Shown here piece by piece: positions 53,973-62,625 of a stretch of DNA of 64,000 nucleotides (position 1 is the first letter of the stretch; each line of letters begins with the position of its first letter). The DNA is from Alphaproteobacteria bacterium. GTDB taxonomy: Bacteria > Pseudomonadota > Alphaproteobacteria > Caulobacterales > Caulobacteraceae. The stretch spans positions 1-64,000 of the forward strand of contig JAHJME010000015.1 in NCBI GenBank assembly GCA_018821435.1, read 5' to 3'. The translations under genes and the position numbers were made by a program. The notes below the pieces were generated by a model. It saw only the letters and a list, made by a program, of their open reading frames with translations. It did not search any database and was not told the DNA's origin.

Positions 53973-54140
53973 ATGCGCTTCGCCGCCAAGACCGCCAGCT
54001 GGTCGCTGGTTCACATGATCGTCGCCATCGCGGTGGCGTATGCTCTCACCCAGAACTGGCGCGCGGCGCTTGCCGTGGGCCTGATCGAGCCGATCTTCCA
54101 GACCATCGCCTTCGCGCTGCACGAACGCGCCTGGGCTTAG
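53973..54140 (+). CDS. DUF2061 small membrane protein
   Basis: A 55-residue protein with two short hydrophobic segments and the DUF2061 pattern RFAAKTASWSLVHMIVAIAVAYALT ... WRAALAVGLIEPIFQTIAFALHERAW. AGGAGG lies 7 bases upstream of the ATG at 53973. The family is common in proteobacteria, short and membrane-embedded, with no known function. It precedes dps by 52 bases on the same strand, so the two may be co-transcribed. Confidence 0.82.
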   Translation: MRFAAKTASWSLVHMIVAIAVAYALTQNWRAALAVGLIEPIFQTIAFALHERAWA

Positions 54141-54192
54141 CGGGCCATCCCGGTTCGCGCCCACGCCAACCACCGATCCTAAGGGGACCACC

Positions 54193-54630
54193 ATGGCCGA
54201 CAAATCCCAGAAGAAGGTCGCCGCCGGGCTCTCGAAGCTCCTGGCCGACACCTACGCGGTCTATCTGAAGACCCACGGCTACCACTGGAACGTCCGCGGC
54301 CCGACCTTCGGCTCGCTGCACAACCTGTTCATGACCCAGTACACCGAGATGTGGGCCTCGATCGACCTGATCGCCGAGCGCATCCGGGCCCTGGGCGAGT
54401 ACGCCCCGCAGGGCTACGGCGCCTTCGCCGAGCTGTCGGACATCAAGGACGGCAACCCCAAGAACGACGCCGACGCCATGCTCAAGGAACTGGTCGCCGA
54501 CCACGCCACCTTGGTCGCCACGGCCAAGGCCGCCCGCGACGGCGCCGACGACGTCACCGCCTCCCTGATCGACGCCCGCGTCGAGGCGCACGAGAAGCAC
54601 GCCTGGATGCTCCGCGTCTCGATCAGCTAG
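54193..54630 (+). CDS. dps: Dps family DNA-binding ferritin
   Basis: A 145-residue mini-ferritin that oxidises Fe(II) with hydrogen peroxide and shields DNA in starvation or oxidative stress. The interface ferroxidase site is intact: KTHGYHWNVRGPTFGSLHNLF with His31 and His43, and EMWASIDLIAERIRALG with Asp58 and Glu62. The first residues MADKSQKK are basic, as in forms that bind DNA. Its stop overlaps the convergent erythromycin-esterase gene by 4 bases. It is preceded by AAGGGGACC. It joins bfr, bfd and rubrerythrin as the iron- and peroxide-handling genes of this window. Confidence 0.93.
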   Translation: MADKSQKKVAAGLSKLLADTYAVYLKTHGYHWNVRGPTFGSLHNLFMTQYTEMWASIDLIAERIRALGEYAPQGYGAFAELSDIKDGNPKNDADAMLKELVADHATLVATAKAARDGADDVTASLIDARVEAHEKHAWMLRVSIS

Positions 54631-55952
54631 CTGAAGGGCCAGGTCCCGTCGTCGCCGGTCAGCGGCGCGACGGGGGTGGTTTCGTCGAACCAGACCCAGG
54701 CGTCGAACTGTTCGGCGAGGCGGCACTCGGCGTAGTGGCTCCAACGCTCGGTGTCGGGGCGATAGGTGACGCCGATGAACCGCTCCAGCCGGGGATCCGA
54801 CAGGGCGCGGCGCACGCCGTTGCGCTGGCCCGAGCGCAGGTCCAGCAGGTACCGGTCGATCCCGGCGTTGTGCGACTGCCGCTCCTGGCTTTCGGCGAGG
54901 GAGGGGCGGACCGCCTTCACCTCCATCGGCCCATCCCAGTCCGAGGCGCAGGCGACCGTGCCGCCGTGCGTGCCGAAGCCGATCAGCCGGGCCTGCTCGC
55001 CCCAGGCCTGGCGGCAGAGCTGGCCCAGGTTCCGCTCGTCGCGCACCAGGCCCATCTCGGTCGCCCGCGCGTCGCCGACGTGGGAATTGTGCGCCCAGAC
55101 AACCGCCTTGCCGTAGCGGCCCTTGGCCTCCAGCAGCGCCTGCAGCGTCTCGAACAGATGGGCGGCGCGCAGATTCCAGGCCTCGCCGCCGCCGTAGTAC
55201 ATGGCGCGGTAGTAGGCGTCGGCCTCGCGCAGCAGCCGCATGCCCCGCACGGCGTCCAGCGACGGGTCGCCGCCGTCCAGGCGGGGGGCCTCGCGCACCT
55301 GCCGCGCCAGCATGTCGGTCAGCATCGGGGTCACCGCGCCCTCGCACCCGGCGTAGCGGCCCGACACCGCCATCCGGCCATAGGTCACCGGTTCCTGCGC
55401 CCACGGATTCAGGCATCCGTACCGCTCGCGCGCCACCTTGGCCGCCTCGGGCTCGACCCGGTCCAGGTGATCCACCACCGCGCGCATGGACGCGGAGAGA
55501 TTGTAGAGGTCCAGGCCGTGGATCCCGACCTGGTCGCTGCGCGAACGCTTGCGGTTGTGCTCGGCCAGCCAGCCCAGCAGGGCGTCGAACTCGCGGTTCT
55601 TCCAGAGCCAGCCGGGAAACCGCGCGAAGGCCTTGCCCGAGACGGCGGGGCGGCCACGGACCCTGGCGTCCAGCACCTTGGCGTCCGGCCAGTCGGCCTC
55701 CAGGGCCACGATGTTGAAGCCGCGCTTCTCTACCAGCCAGCGGGTGATCGCCGCCCGCGCCTGATAGAATTCCGAGGTTCCGTGGCTGGACTCGCCCAGC
55801 ATGACGATGCGCGCATCGCCGAACCGGTCGAACAGGCGACCGAAGGCGGGGTCGTCGAAATCGGGCAGTCGCTCCGCTGCGGCGGCGATCTGGCTGGAGG
55901 GGCCCCGGGGATGAACGAGCGGCTCCTCGACGTACGAACGAATGTCGGGCAT
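54627..55952 (-). CDS. Erythromycin esterase family protein
   Basis: A 441-residue member of the EreA/EreB-like superfamily. GESSHGTSEFYQARAAITRWLVEKRGF carries the catalytic His of the GES(S)HG motif, followed by EADWPDA, and later VVWAHNSHVGDARATEMG contains a second conserved His. The bulk of the family is of unknown function; only a few members hydrolyse macrolides. A resistance role is not supported by sequence alone. The ATG at 55952 is used; a TTG two codons upstream is possible. Its stop overlaps that of dps. Confidence 0.88.
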   Translation of the reverse strand: MPDIRSYVEEPLVHPRGPSSQIAAAAERLPDFDDPAFGRLFDRFGDARIVMLGESSHGTSEFYQARAAITRWLVEKRGFNIVALEADWPDAKVLDARVRGRPAVSGKAFARFPGWLWKNREFDALLGWLAEHNRKRSRSDQVGIHGLDLYNLSASMRAVVDHLDRVEPEAAKVARERYGCLNPWAQEPVTYGRMAVSGRYAGCEGAVTPMLTDMLARQVREAPRLDGGDPSLDAVRGMRLLREADAYYRAMYYGGGEAWNLRAAHLFETLQALLEAKGRYGKAVVWAHNSHVGDARATEMGLVRDERNLGQLCRQAWGEQARLIGFGTHGGTVACASDWDGPMEVKAVRPSLAESQERQSHNAGIDRYLLDLRSGQRNGVRRALSDPRLERFIGVTYRPDTERWSHYAECRLAEQFDAWVWFDETTPVAPLTGDDGTWPFS

Positions 55953-56030
55953 GGCCAAGCTCCGGGTACGCTACGCAACGATTGACCGTCACCCCGGTTC
56001 CAGGCGGAAGGCGGTCAGGAGAATGGCGAA

Positions 56031-56600
56031 ATGGCGACCGTTGAACTTCGCAAGGTCGAGACCGTCTACCAGGGCTATGTGACCCTTCTGATGGCCACCT
56101 TCGCGGGGCCCGGCGGCGAGACCTTCAATCGCGAGATCGAGCACCACGGACGCGCCGCCTGCGTGCTGCCCTACGACCCCGAACGGAAGACCGCGTTGCT
56201 GGTCAACCTGCCCCGCGCCCCGGTGATCTGGGCCGGCGGACCGCCCGAACTGCTGGAGGCGCCGGCGGGCATGGTCGAGAACGAGGATCCCGAGGACACC
56301 GCGATCCGCGAGGCCCTGGAGGAATGCGGCGTGACCCTGCATCGGCTGGAGGCGGTGGGCTCGCCGTTCTCCAGCCCCGGCGTGTCCAGCGAGCGCATCG
56401 ACCTGTTCCTGGCCGCCTATTCCAGCGCCGACCGTACCGCCGCGGGCGGCGGCCTCGTCAGCGAGCACGAGCACATCACCGTCGAGGAAATACCGCTGGC
56501 CCAACTGTGGACCTGGGTCGAACAGCGCAAGATCGAGGACCTGAAATCCCTGGCGCTGATCCTGTCGCTGAAGGTGCGGCGGCCGGAGCTGTTCGCCTAG
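56031..56600 (+). CDS. Nudix hydrolase, AdpP/YffH (NudK-like) type
   Basis: A 189-residue hydrolase of nucleotide diphosphate-linked sugars. The Nudix box runs from Gly80 to Val101 (GMVENEDPEDT then AIREALEECGV). The REALEE core is intact, but the seventh position is Asp where the consensus has Glu. The preceding LLEAPAG and following region fit the YffH/AdpP group rather than MutT. Substrates in this group include ADP-ribose and GDP-mannose. It is divergent from the erythromycin-esterase-like gene across 78 bases, and 110 bases upstream of the Usg gene. Confidence 0.87.
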   Translation: MATVELRKVETVYQGYVTLLMATFAGPGGETFNREIEHHGRAACVLPYDPERKTALLVNLPRAPVIWAGGPPELLEAPAGMVENEDPEDTAIREALEECGVTLHRLEAVGSPFSSPGVSSERIDLFLAAYSSADRTAAGGGLVSEHEHITVEEIPLAQLWTWVEQRKIEDLKSLALILSLKVRRPELFA

Positions 56601-56709
56601 ACGCGCAAGCTTGGCAGCAGACCCAGCGGGCGAGTGCTAACCTTCTGATTTTCGCTAACAATTTATCGAATCAGGCTTAGCCTGACCTCAGCGCTACAGC
56701 GAGGTCGCC

Positions 56710-56982
56710 ATGCAAGCTTCACCCGCCTTCCGCAAGCAGCTCGAGGGCTACGGCCTGACCACCGCCGAGATCCTCTACCGGATGCCGGACCACCCCAGCC
56801 TGCTGCAAAGCTATCTCTGGCAGGACTACGACCTGTTCCCCGAGTTTCCGACGCTGAGGTCGTTCCTGGACTTCTGGACGCGCACCCTGGACGGGCCGTT
56901 GTTCAAGGTGACCGTCGGCCATTGTCGCCTGATCAAGCCGGCCGAGTTGAAGGCGATCGGCGCGGAATTTCGCCTCCAGTAG
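56710..56982 (+). CDS. Usg family protein
   Basis: A 90-residue protein with QLEGYGLTTAEILYRMPDHPSLLQSYLWQDYDLFPEFPTLRSFLDFW, the Usg pattern of PF06233. The name comes from the gene found next to trpF in Caulobacter crescentus, where its function is unknown. Here no trp gene is nearby, so it is an orphan copy. It is cytoplasmic, with no signal or membrane segment. The ATG at 56710 has GAGG before it. It may be involved in nucleotide or amino-acid metabolism, but nothing in the sequence shows that. Confidence 0.86.
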   Translation: MQASPAFRKQLEGYGLTTAEILYRMPDHPSLLQSYLWQDYDLFPEFPTLRSFLDFWTRTLDGPLFKVTVGHCRLIKPAELKAIGAEFRLQ

Positions 56983-57027
56983 CGCGCCGTCTCGACACGG
57001 GCCGAATCCGCGTGGACTGATGGCGGC

Positions 57028-58635
57028 GTGCTGAAGTTTCCCACCACGTCCCTCGCCGCCCTCACGCTCGCGCTCACGGGCTGCAACAGCGCCCCGCAGC
57101 GCGCCGACTGTCCCGCCGGCCAAGTCTGCCTGGAATACGGCAACAACTCCGAGCCGCAGACGCTGGACCCCGGCAAGGCCAACCTGGTCGACGAGGCCTC
57201 GATCATCGGCGACCTGATGACCGGCCTGACCACCGATGGACCCGACGCGGTTCCCGTGCCGGGCGCCGCCACCCACTGGGAAACCAGCCCCGATGGCCTG
57301 GTCTGGACGTTCCACCTGCGCGAGGCCAAGTGGTCGGACGGCGTGCCGGTGACGGCGGACGATTTCGTCTATGGCCTGCGCCGCACGCTCGATCCCAAGA
57401 TCGCGTCGATCTACGCCTACCTGCTGTACGTGATCAAAGGCGGCCAGGCGGTGAACGAGGGCAAGGCGCCGCTGGACAGCCTGGGCGTCCGCGCGCTGGA
57501 CCCGCGCACGGTCCAGATCACCCTGGAGCACCCGGCGCCCTATCTGCCCGAACTGCTCAAGCACCAGAGCTTCTTCCCCGTCCCCAAGCACGTGGTGGAG
57601 AAGTACGGCGATGGCTGGGTGAAGCCCGGCCGCTACGTCTCGAACGGCGCCTTCAAACTGGCGGCCTGGCGGCTGGGCGACCGGATCACGGTGGTGAAGG
57701 ACCCGCTGTTCTACGACGCCAGGAACGTCTGCATCGACCGGGTGAACTACTACCCCACCCCCGACGTGGTCAGCGCCGAGCGGCGCGTGGCCCGGGGCGA
57801 GCTGGACATCAACACCCGCTTCCAGTCCAACCGCTACGAGCGGCTGAAGCAGACCATGCCCGGCGTGCCGCACACCGACGTCTCGCTGGCGATCTCGTAC
57901 CTGTCGTTCAACACCCGCGACGTGGCGGCCTTCCGCGACATCCGCGTGCGCCGCGCCCTGTCGATGACCGTCGACCGCGAGTTCATCACCGCCAAGCTGA
58001 TGCGGGCGGGCCAGATCCCGGCCTATTCGTTCGTGCCGGCGATCACCGCCAACTACGTCAAGGACGGCCCGCGCCTGAGCTGGGCCGGCATGCCGTTCGC
58101 CCAGCGCCAGACCACGGCGAAGGCGCTGCTGGCCCAGGCCGGCTTCACCGCAAAACGGCCGCTGAAACTGACCATCACCACGCCGAACAACACCGACACC
58201 CTGTTGCTGATGGAGGCGATCCAGGCCGACTGGCGCGCGATCGGCGTCGAGGTGAAGATCGAACAGAACGAGTCCGGGGTCGCGTTCAACGCCTATCGCA
58301 ACCGCGACTTCGAAATCGGCTCGATGAGCTGGTACGGCGACTTCAACGACCCGGTCACGTTCCTGGGCCTCTTCAAATCGGACACCGGCGCGCAGAACTA
58401 CGGCGACTACAAGAACCCCGCCTACGACGCCCTGCTGGCCGCGGCCGACCAGGAGGCCGACGCCCAGACGCGCGCCGGCATCCTGGCCCGGGCCGAGAAG
58501 CTGATCATCGACGACGAGGCGACGATCCCGATCTTCTTCGTCGTGAACCGCAACCTGGTCAGCAACCGGGTCACCGGCTGGACCGACAACGCGCCCAACT
58601 TCCACCGCACACGCTGGATGTGCCTGAGGAAGTAG
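57028..58635 (+). CDS. Oligopeptide ABC transporter substrate-binding lipoprotein (OppA-like)
   Basis: A 535-residue solute-binding protein of the peptide/nickel (SBP_bac_5) family. The start is GTG at 57028. The signal ends in ALTGC, a lipobox, so it is anchored in the membrane with Cys about residue 19. The body has SEPQTLDPGKANLVDEASIIGDLMTGL, the VWTFHLREAKWSDGVPVTADDFVYGLRR signature, and later ISYLSFNTRD. It would deliver oligopeptides to an Opp permease. No permease or ATPase gene is in the window, so it may serve a distant transporter or be an orphan binding protein. It is followed by a palindromic repeat. Confidence 0.9.
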   Translation: MLKFPTTSLAALTLALTGCNSAPQRADCPAGQVCLEYGNNSEPQTLDPGKANLVDEASIIGDLMTGLTTDGPDAVPVPGAATHWETSPDGLVWTFHLREAKWSDGVPVTADDFVYGLRRTLDPKIASIYAYLLYVIKGGQAVNEGKAPLDSLGVRALDPRTVQITLEHPAPYLPELLKHQSFFPVPKHVVEKYGDGWVKPGRYVSNGAFKLAAWRLGDRITVVKDPLFYDARNVCIDRVNYYPTPDVVSAERRVARGELDINTRFQSNRYERLKQTMPGVPHTDVSLAISYLSFNTRDVAAFRDIRVRRALSMTVDREFITAKLMRAGQIPAYSFVPAITANYVKDGPRLSWAGMPFAQRQTTAKALLAQAGFTAKRPLKLTITTPNNTDTLLLMEAIQADWRAIGVEVKIEQNESGVAFNAYRNRDFEIGSMSWYGDFNDPVTFLGLFKSDTGAQNYGDYKNPAYDALLAAADQEADAQTRAGILARAEKLIIDDEATIPIFFVVNRNLVSNRVTGWTDNAPNFHRTRWMCLRK

Positions 58636-58654
58636 AAGCCTGCACCCACCCTCT

Positions 58655-58788
58655 GATCGTCATGGCCGGGCTTGTCCCGGCCATCCAGATCCGCCGGCGC
58701 TCACCGAAGTCGCCCGGCGTGTCAGCTCCCGATAAGCCTTGACCATCGTTGCGTCTGGATCCCCGGGACAAGCCCGGGGATGACGATC
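58655..58788. repeat. Inverted repeat with 35-base arms after the oppA-like gene
   Basis: GATCGTCATGGCCGGGCTTG... and its inverse ...CAAGCCCGGGGATGACGATC face each other at 58655-58689 and 58754-58788, with several mismatches. Each arm has an inner palindrome of the form GCCGGGCTTGTCCCGGC. It lies between the convergent oppA-like and glycine-zipper genes. Confidence 0.8.
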
Positions 58789-58807
58789 TTTTGGCGTGCG
58801 TAAGGCC

Positions 58808-59101
58808 TTAGCGGTACTCGTAGTGGCACTGCTTCTTCTTGGCCTTGTTCTTGGCGATCTGGTGGCCCGCCACCGCGCCGACGCCGGCGCCGATCAGGGT
58901 GCCTTCCGTCTTGTTGCCGCCACCGGCGACCACATTGCCCAGCACGCCGCCGCCGATGGCGCCGATGACAGTGCCGTTGGTGGCCTTCTTCTTCACGTTC
59001 TTGCAGACCAGGACTCGCTTGGCCTCGGCCGCCGTGGGGGCGGCGACGAGCGCGGTGCTGGCGGTGGCGAACACGATCGCAGCGATCAGCCTGTTGCGCA
59101 T
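58808..59101 (-). CDS. Glycine-zipper 2TM domain protein
   Basis: A 97-residue exported protein. A signal (RLIAAIVFATASTALVAAPTAAEA) is followed by a CKNVKKK-containing segment, then GTVIGAIGGGVLGNVVAGGGNKTEGTLIGAGVGAVAGHQIAKNKAKKK, the repeated Gly-xxx-Gly pattern of a glycine-zipper. It ends with CHYEYR. Similar proteins include the outer-membrane lipoprotein SlyB type, but no lipobox is seen. The ATG at 59101 follows AAGGAGAAAG on the minus strand. Such proteins often help outer-membrane stability. A role here cannot be shown. Confidence 0.82.
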   Translation of the reverse strand: MRNRLIAAIVFATASTALVAAPTAAEAKRVLVCKNVKKKATNGTVIGAIGGGVLGNVVAGGGNKTEGTLIGAGVGAVAGHQIAKNKAKKKQCHYEYR

Positions 59102-59229
59102 GGCTTTCTCCTTGTTGGGTTCGACACGCATTGCGGAATTGGAAGCAGACGTCCCTTCCACCCATAACCCCCAAGGCAGCGCTAGGTTTCACGCGGGCGT
59201 GTGGCATGTTGCCGGGCGTTGCGGATTCG

Positions 59230-60438
59230 ATGGGGGCCAGGGTGCAGGGAAAGTCGCTGGGAGCGGCCGGTGCGGGCCTCGTCGTCTTCGTCTGTTTCCT
59301 GATCGCGGCCGTCGAGGGCTACGACATCCAGGCGTTCGGCGTGGCCGCGCCCCAGATGATCCCGGAGCTTGGCCTGAACCCGGCGCAGCAGGGCTGGGCG
59401 GGCAGCGCGGCGATGATCGGCCTGGTCATCGGCGCCTTCGCCGGCGGCTGGCTGGCCGACCGCTACGGCCGCAAACCCGTCCTGCTGGGCTCGGTGGCCG
59501 CGTTCGGCCTGTTCTCGCTGCTCACCGCCACGGCGCACAGCTACGACGCCCTGCTCTGGGCGCGGCTGGCGACGGGCCTGGGCTTCGGCGGCGCCATGCC
59601 CAACCTGATCGCGGTGGCGGTCGAGATCAGCAAGCCCGAGCGGCGGGCGGCCACGGTCTCGGCGATGTTCTGCGGCATGCCGGCCGGGGGCGCGACCTCG
59701 GCCCTGATCGCGCGACTGGCCGGCGACAGCCTGGAATGGCGGACGATCTTCGTCGCCGGCGGGATCGTGCCCCTGCTCCTGCTGCCGGTGATCTTCCTGC
59801 TGCTGCCGGAAACCAAGCCGCCGCACGACCCGGCGGCGGACCGCAGCCTGGGCCGCGCCCTGTTCGCCGAGCAGCGCGCCGCGCCGACGATCCTGATCTG
59901 GGCGGCGTTCATGATGACGCTGGTGGTGCTGTACCTGGCGCTCAACTGGCTGCCGACCCTGGTGGTCGACAAGGGCCATCCCCCATCCGAGGGCTTCACG
60001 GCGGCCATGGTGTTCAACATCGCCGGCGCCGTGGGCTCGATCCTGGTGGGGGCCGTCGCCGACAAGCTGGGCTGGCGCTGGCCCCTGGCCGTCGTCTACC
60101 TGGCGCTGGCCGCCGCCATGGCCGGACTGGCCGCCTCGGACGCGCCGATGGCCATCTTCGTCCTGTCCGGCGCGGCGGGCTTCCTGGTGATGGGCGCGCA
60201 GTTCTCGCTCTACGCCGTGGCCCCCATGCTCTATCCGGCGCACCTGCGCGCGGCCGGCGCCGGAGCCGCCATCGCCGTGGGCCGGCTGGGCTCCATCGGC
60301 GGACCGCTGATCGCCGGCGAGCTGCGCAACGCGGGCGCGACGCCGGGAGAGGTCTTCCTGTCCATGGCGCCGGTGGCGTTGACCGCGGCGATCCTGCTCG
60401 TCGCCCTGGGACGCGTGGCAAAGCCGCATCGAGATTGA
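59230..60438 (+). CDS. MFS transporter, aromatic acid/H+ symporter-like
   Basis: A 12-helix major facilitator of about 402 residues. The first helix has VEGYDIQAFGVAAPQMI, typical of the AAHS group. Loop 2-3 has GGWLADRYGRKPVLLG, and a second GAVADKLGWRWPL lies at the domain boundary. AVAVEISKPERRA is another AAHS-type feature. The ATG at 59230 is chosen; ATG 59206 or a GTG at 59242 could also serve. It is close (63 bases) to the TonB-dependent receptor gene on the same strand, but a Fur-like site sits between them. The substrate may be an aromatic acid; it is not proven. Confidence 0.85.
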   Translation: MGARVQGKSLGAAGAGLVVFVCFLIAAVEGYDIQAFGVAAPQMIPELGLNPAQQGWAGSAAMIGLVIGAFAGGWLADRYGRKPVLLGSVAAFGLFSLLTATAHSYDALLWARLATGLGFGGAMPNLIAVAVEISKPERRAATVSAMFCGMPAGGATSALIARLAGDSLEWRTIFVAGGIVPLLLLPVIFLLLPETKPPHDPAADRSLGRALFAEQRAAPTILIWAAFMMTLVVLYLALNWLPTLVVDKGHPPSEGFTAAMVFNIAGAVGSILVGAVADKLGWRWPLAVVYLALAAAMAGLAASDAPMAIFVLSGAAGFLVMGAQFSLYAVAPMLYPAHLRAAGAGAAIAVGRLGSIGGPLIAGELRNAGATPGEVFLSMAPVALTAAILLVALGRVAKPHRD

Positions 60439-60441
60439 AAA

Positions 60442-60456
60442 TGCGAATGACTCGCA
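60442..60456. promoter_or_regulatory. Fur-box-like palindrome before the TonB-dependent receptor gene
   Basis: TGCGAATGACTCGCA: the outer five bases of each side (TGCGA/TCGCA) are exact inverses. It fits TGCNAATNATTNGCA at 11 of 12 fixed positions. It lies 46-60 bases upstream of the receptor ATG at 60502. Iron regulation of the receptor and PepSY protein is likely. Confidence 0.6.
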
Positions 60457-60501
60457 AGATCGACTGACGTATAGGCAGCCCCTCAAACGCCGAGGGGACC
60501 T

Positions 60502-62625
60502 ATGCGGACTGCGACTTCCATCTCCATCATCCTTGGCGCGGCGCTGGCCGCGTCGCCCGCCGCCGCTCAGGACGGGGGCCAGGGCAAGGAGGTCGGCGAG
60601 GTCGTCGTCACCGCCGCGCGCACCATCCTCCCGGCCAACGCCCTGCCCCTGACCGTGGACGTGATCGGCAAGAGCGCCCTGGACCAGCAGGTCGCCATCG
60701 GCGGCTCGATCGTGGACGCCGTCGCGGCGCTGACGCCGTCGTTCTCGCCCACCCGCCAGAAGCTGTCCGGCGCCGGTGAGACCCTGCGCGGCCGCTCGCC
60801 GCTGTACGCCATCAACGGCATCCCGCAGTCGACGCCGCTGCGCGACGGATCGCGCGACGGCTTCACCATCGACCCGTTCTTCATCGACCGGGTCGAGGTG
60901 ATCTTCGGCTCCAACGCCCTGCAGGGCATCGGCGGCACAGGCGGCATCGTCAACCAGGTGACCGTGGGCGCGCCCAAGGACGAGGGCTTCAGCGGTCGCA
61001 CCCTGCTGCAGACCCTGGCCGACAACGGCTTCCACGGCGACGGCGCGGGCTACAAGGCCGCCGGCCTGGGCAGCTGGAAGACCGGCGCCTTCGACGCCAC
61101 CCTCGGCGCGGCCTACGAGACCCGCGGCGCCTACTACGACGGTCACGGCAAGCGCGTCGGCTTCGACGCCGCCCAGGGCGAGACCCAGGACTCGAAGAGC
61201 TGGTCGCTGTTCGGCCGCTTCGGCTACGCGGTCACCGAGACCGCCCGCGTCGACCTGATCCTCAGCCGCTTCGAACTTGAGGGCGACGGCGACTATCTCA
61301 ATGTCATCGGCAACCGGACGACCGGCGTGCCGTCCACCTCCATCCGCGGCAAACAGCCCGGCACGCCGGCGCGGGGCCGCACCGAGAGCGTGTCGGTCTC
61401 CTACACCGACACCGACCTGGCCGGCGGCAACCTGGTCACCCAGGCCTTCTTCAATCGCTCCAAGGATCTGTTCGGCGGCGACAGCTCGGCGACCTTCCAG
61501 GACATCCGCATCGCGCCGCTGGGCACGCTGCTGGACCAGTCCGAGAACCGCTCGCGCAAGCTGGGCGCCAAGTTCAGCTACGAGCGCGCCGTTCCGGGCC
61601 TGGAGAACCTGACCGCCACCGTCGGCCTGGACCTGCTGAAGGACCGCACGGTCCAGGCCCTGGTCCGCACCGACCGCGTCTGGGTGCCGCCCACCGACTA
61701 TCGCTCGATCGCGCCCTTCGCCCAGGCCAACCTGGCCCTGTTCGACAAGAAGCTGCGGATCGCCGGCGGCCTGCGCAACGAGAACGTCCAGATCAAGGTG
61801 GACGACTTCACCACCCTGGCCTTCTACGGCTCGCGCGCCGTCGGTGGCGGTTCGCCCGAGTTCCACGACACCCTGTTCAACGGCGGGGTCATCTTCGAGC
61901 CGACGCCCGGTATCCGCGGCTACGTCAGCTACGCCCAGGGCTACACCGTGCCCGACGTGGGCCGGATCACGCGGTCCATCAACATCAATGGCGTCGACCT
62001 CGACGACTACCTCGACATCAGCCCGATCGTCTCCAACAACCGCGAGGTGGGCCTGGAGTTCAAGCGCGGCTGGATCGACGCCAGCGCCAGCTACTTCTGG
62101 TCGACCAGCACCAGGGGCCAGCTCCTGGTGCTGGTGGGCACGGTCTTCGAGGTCCAGCGCCAGCGGGTCGAGATCGAAGGCCTGGAGCTGAACGCCACCG
62201 TTCGCACGCCGGTCGAAGGCCTGACCTTCCAGGGCGGCTACGCCCACCTGAAGGGCCGCGCCGACTCGAACGCCGACGGTCGCGTCGACATCGACCTGGA
62301 CGGCGCCAACATCTCGCCCGACCGCATCGTGCTGGCCGCCAACTACAACCGGGGGCCCTGGTCGTCGCGCCTGCAGGTCGGCAAGTACATCGCCCGCGAC
62401 TTCGACGGCGCCGATCCGCGCAACAGCTTCGAAGGCTATACCCTGGTGGACGGCTCGATCCGCTATCAGACCGAAAACTGGGGCGGCCTCAACCTGGCGG
62501 TCCAGAACCTGCTGGACGAATACTACGTCGACTACAACACCGACACGCAGCAGCCGACCAACAACGCCCGGTTCTTCTCGGGCCGCGGCCGCACGTTCAC
62601 GCTGGGCTGGGACTACCGTTTCTGA
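60502..62625 (+). CDS. TonB-dependent outer membrane receptor
   Basis: A 707-residue receptor with a signal peptide ending AAAQ (about residue 23). A plug domain begins at EVVVTAARTILPANALPLTVDVI, includes ALQGIGGTGGIVNQVT, and is followed by a 22-strand-type barrel with many aromatic turns. It ends in GRTFTLGWDYRF, the C-terminal Phe typical of outer-membrane proteins. The likely ligand is a ferric siderophore, inferred from the Fur-like box upstream and the PepSY protein downstream. The stop overlaps the next gene's start (TGATG). Confidence 0.9.
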   Translation: MRTATSISIILGAALAASPAAAQDGGQGKEVGEVVVTAARTILPANALPLTVDVIGKSALDQQVAIGGSIVDAVAALTPSFSPTRQKLSGAGETLRGRSPLYAINGIPQSTPLRDGSRDGFTIDPFFIDRVEVIFGSNALQGIGGTGGIVNQVTVGAPKDEGFSGRTLLQTLADNGFHGDGAGYKAAGLGSWKTGAFDATLGAAYETRGAYYDGHGKRVGFDAAQGETQDSKSWSLFGRFGYAVTETARVDLILSRFELEGDGDYLNVIGNRTTGVPSTSIRGKQPGTPARGRTESVSVSYTDTDLAGGNLVTQAFFNRSKDLFGGDSSATFQDIRIAPLGTLLDQSENRSRKLGAKFSYERAVPGLENLTATVGLDLLKDRTVQALVRTDRVWVPPTDYRSIAPFAQANLALFDKKLRIAGGLRNENVQIKVDDFTTLAFYGSRAVGGGSPEFHDTLFNGGVIFEPTPGIRGYVSYAQGYTVPDVGRITRSININGVDLDDYLDISPIVSNNREVGLEFKRGWIDASASYFWSTSTRGQLLVLVGTVFEVQRQRVEIEGLELNATVRTPVEGLTFQGGYAHLKGRADSNADGRVDIDLDGANISPDRIVLAANYNRGPWSSRLQVGKYIARDFDGADPRNSFEGYTLVDGSIRYQTENWGGLNLAVQNLLDEYYVDYNTDTQQPTNNARFFSGRGRTFTLGWDYRF

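Noticed and set aside
54627..55952. Macrolide resistance from the erythromycin-esterase-like gene
   Set aside because: Most family members are not shown to hydrolyse macrolides, and no mobile or resistance context is present.
59182..62247. 1021-codon minus-strand frame across the MFS transporter and TonB receptor
   Set aside because: Both sense genes are convincing. The antisense product is rich in Arg, Gln and Gly and has no start context.
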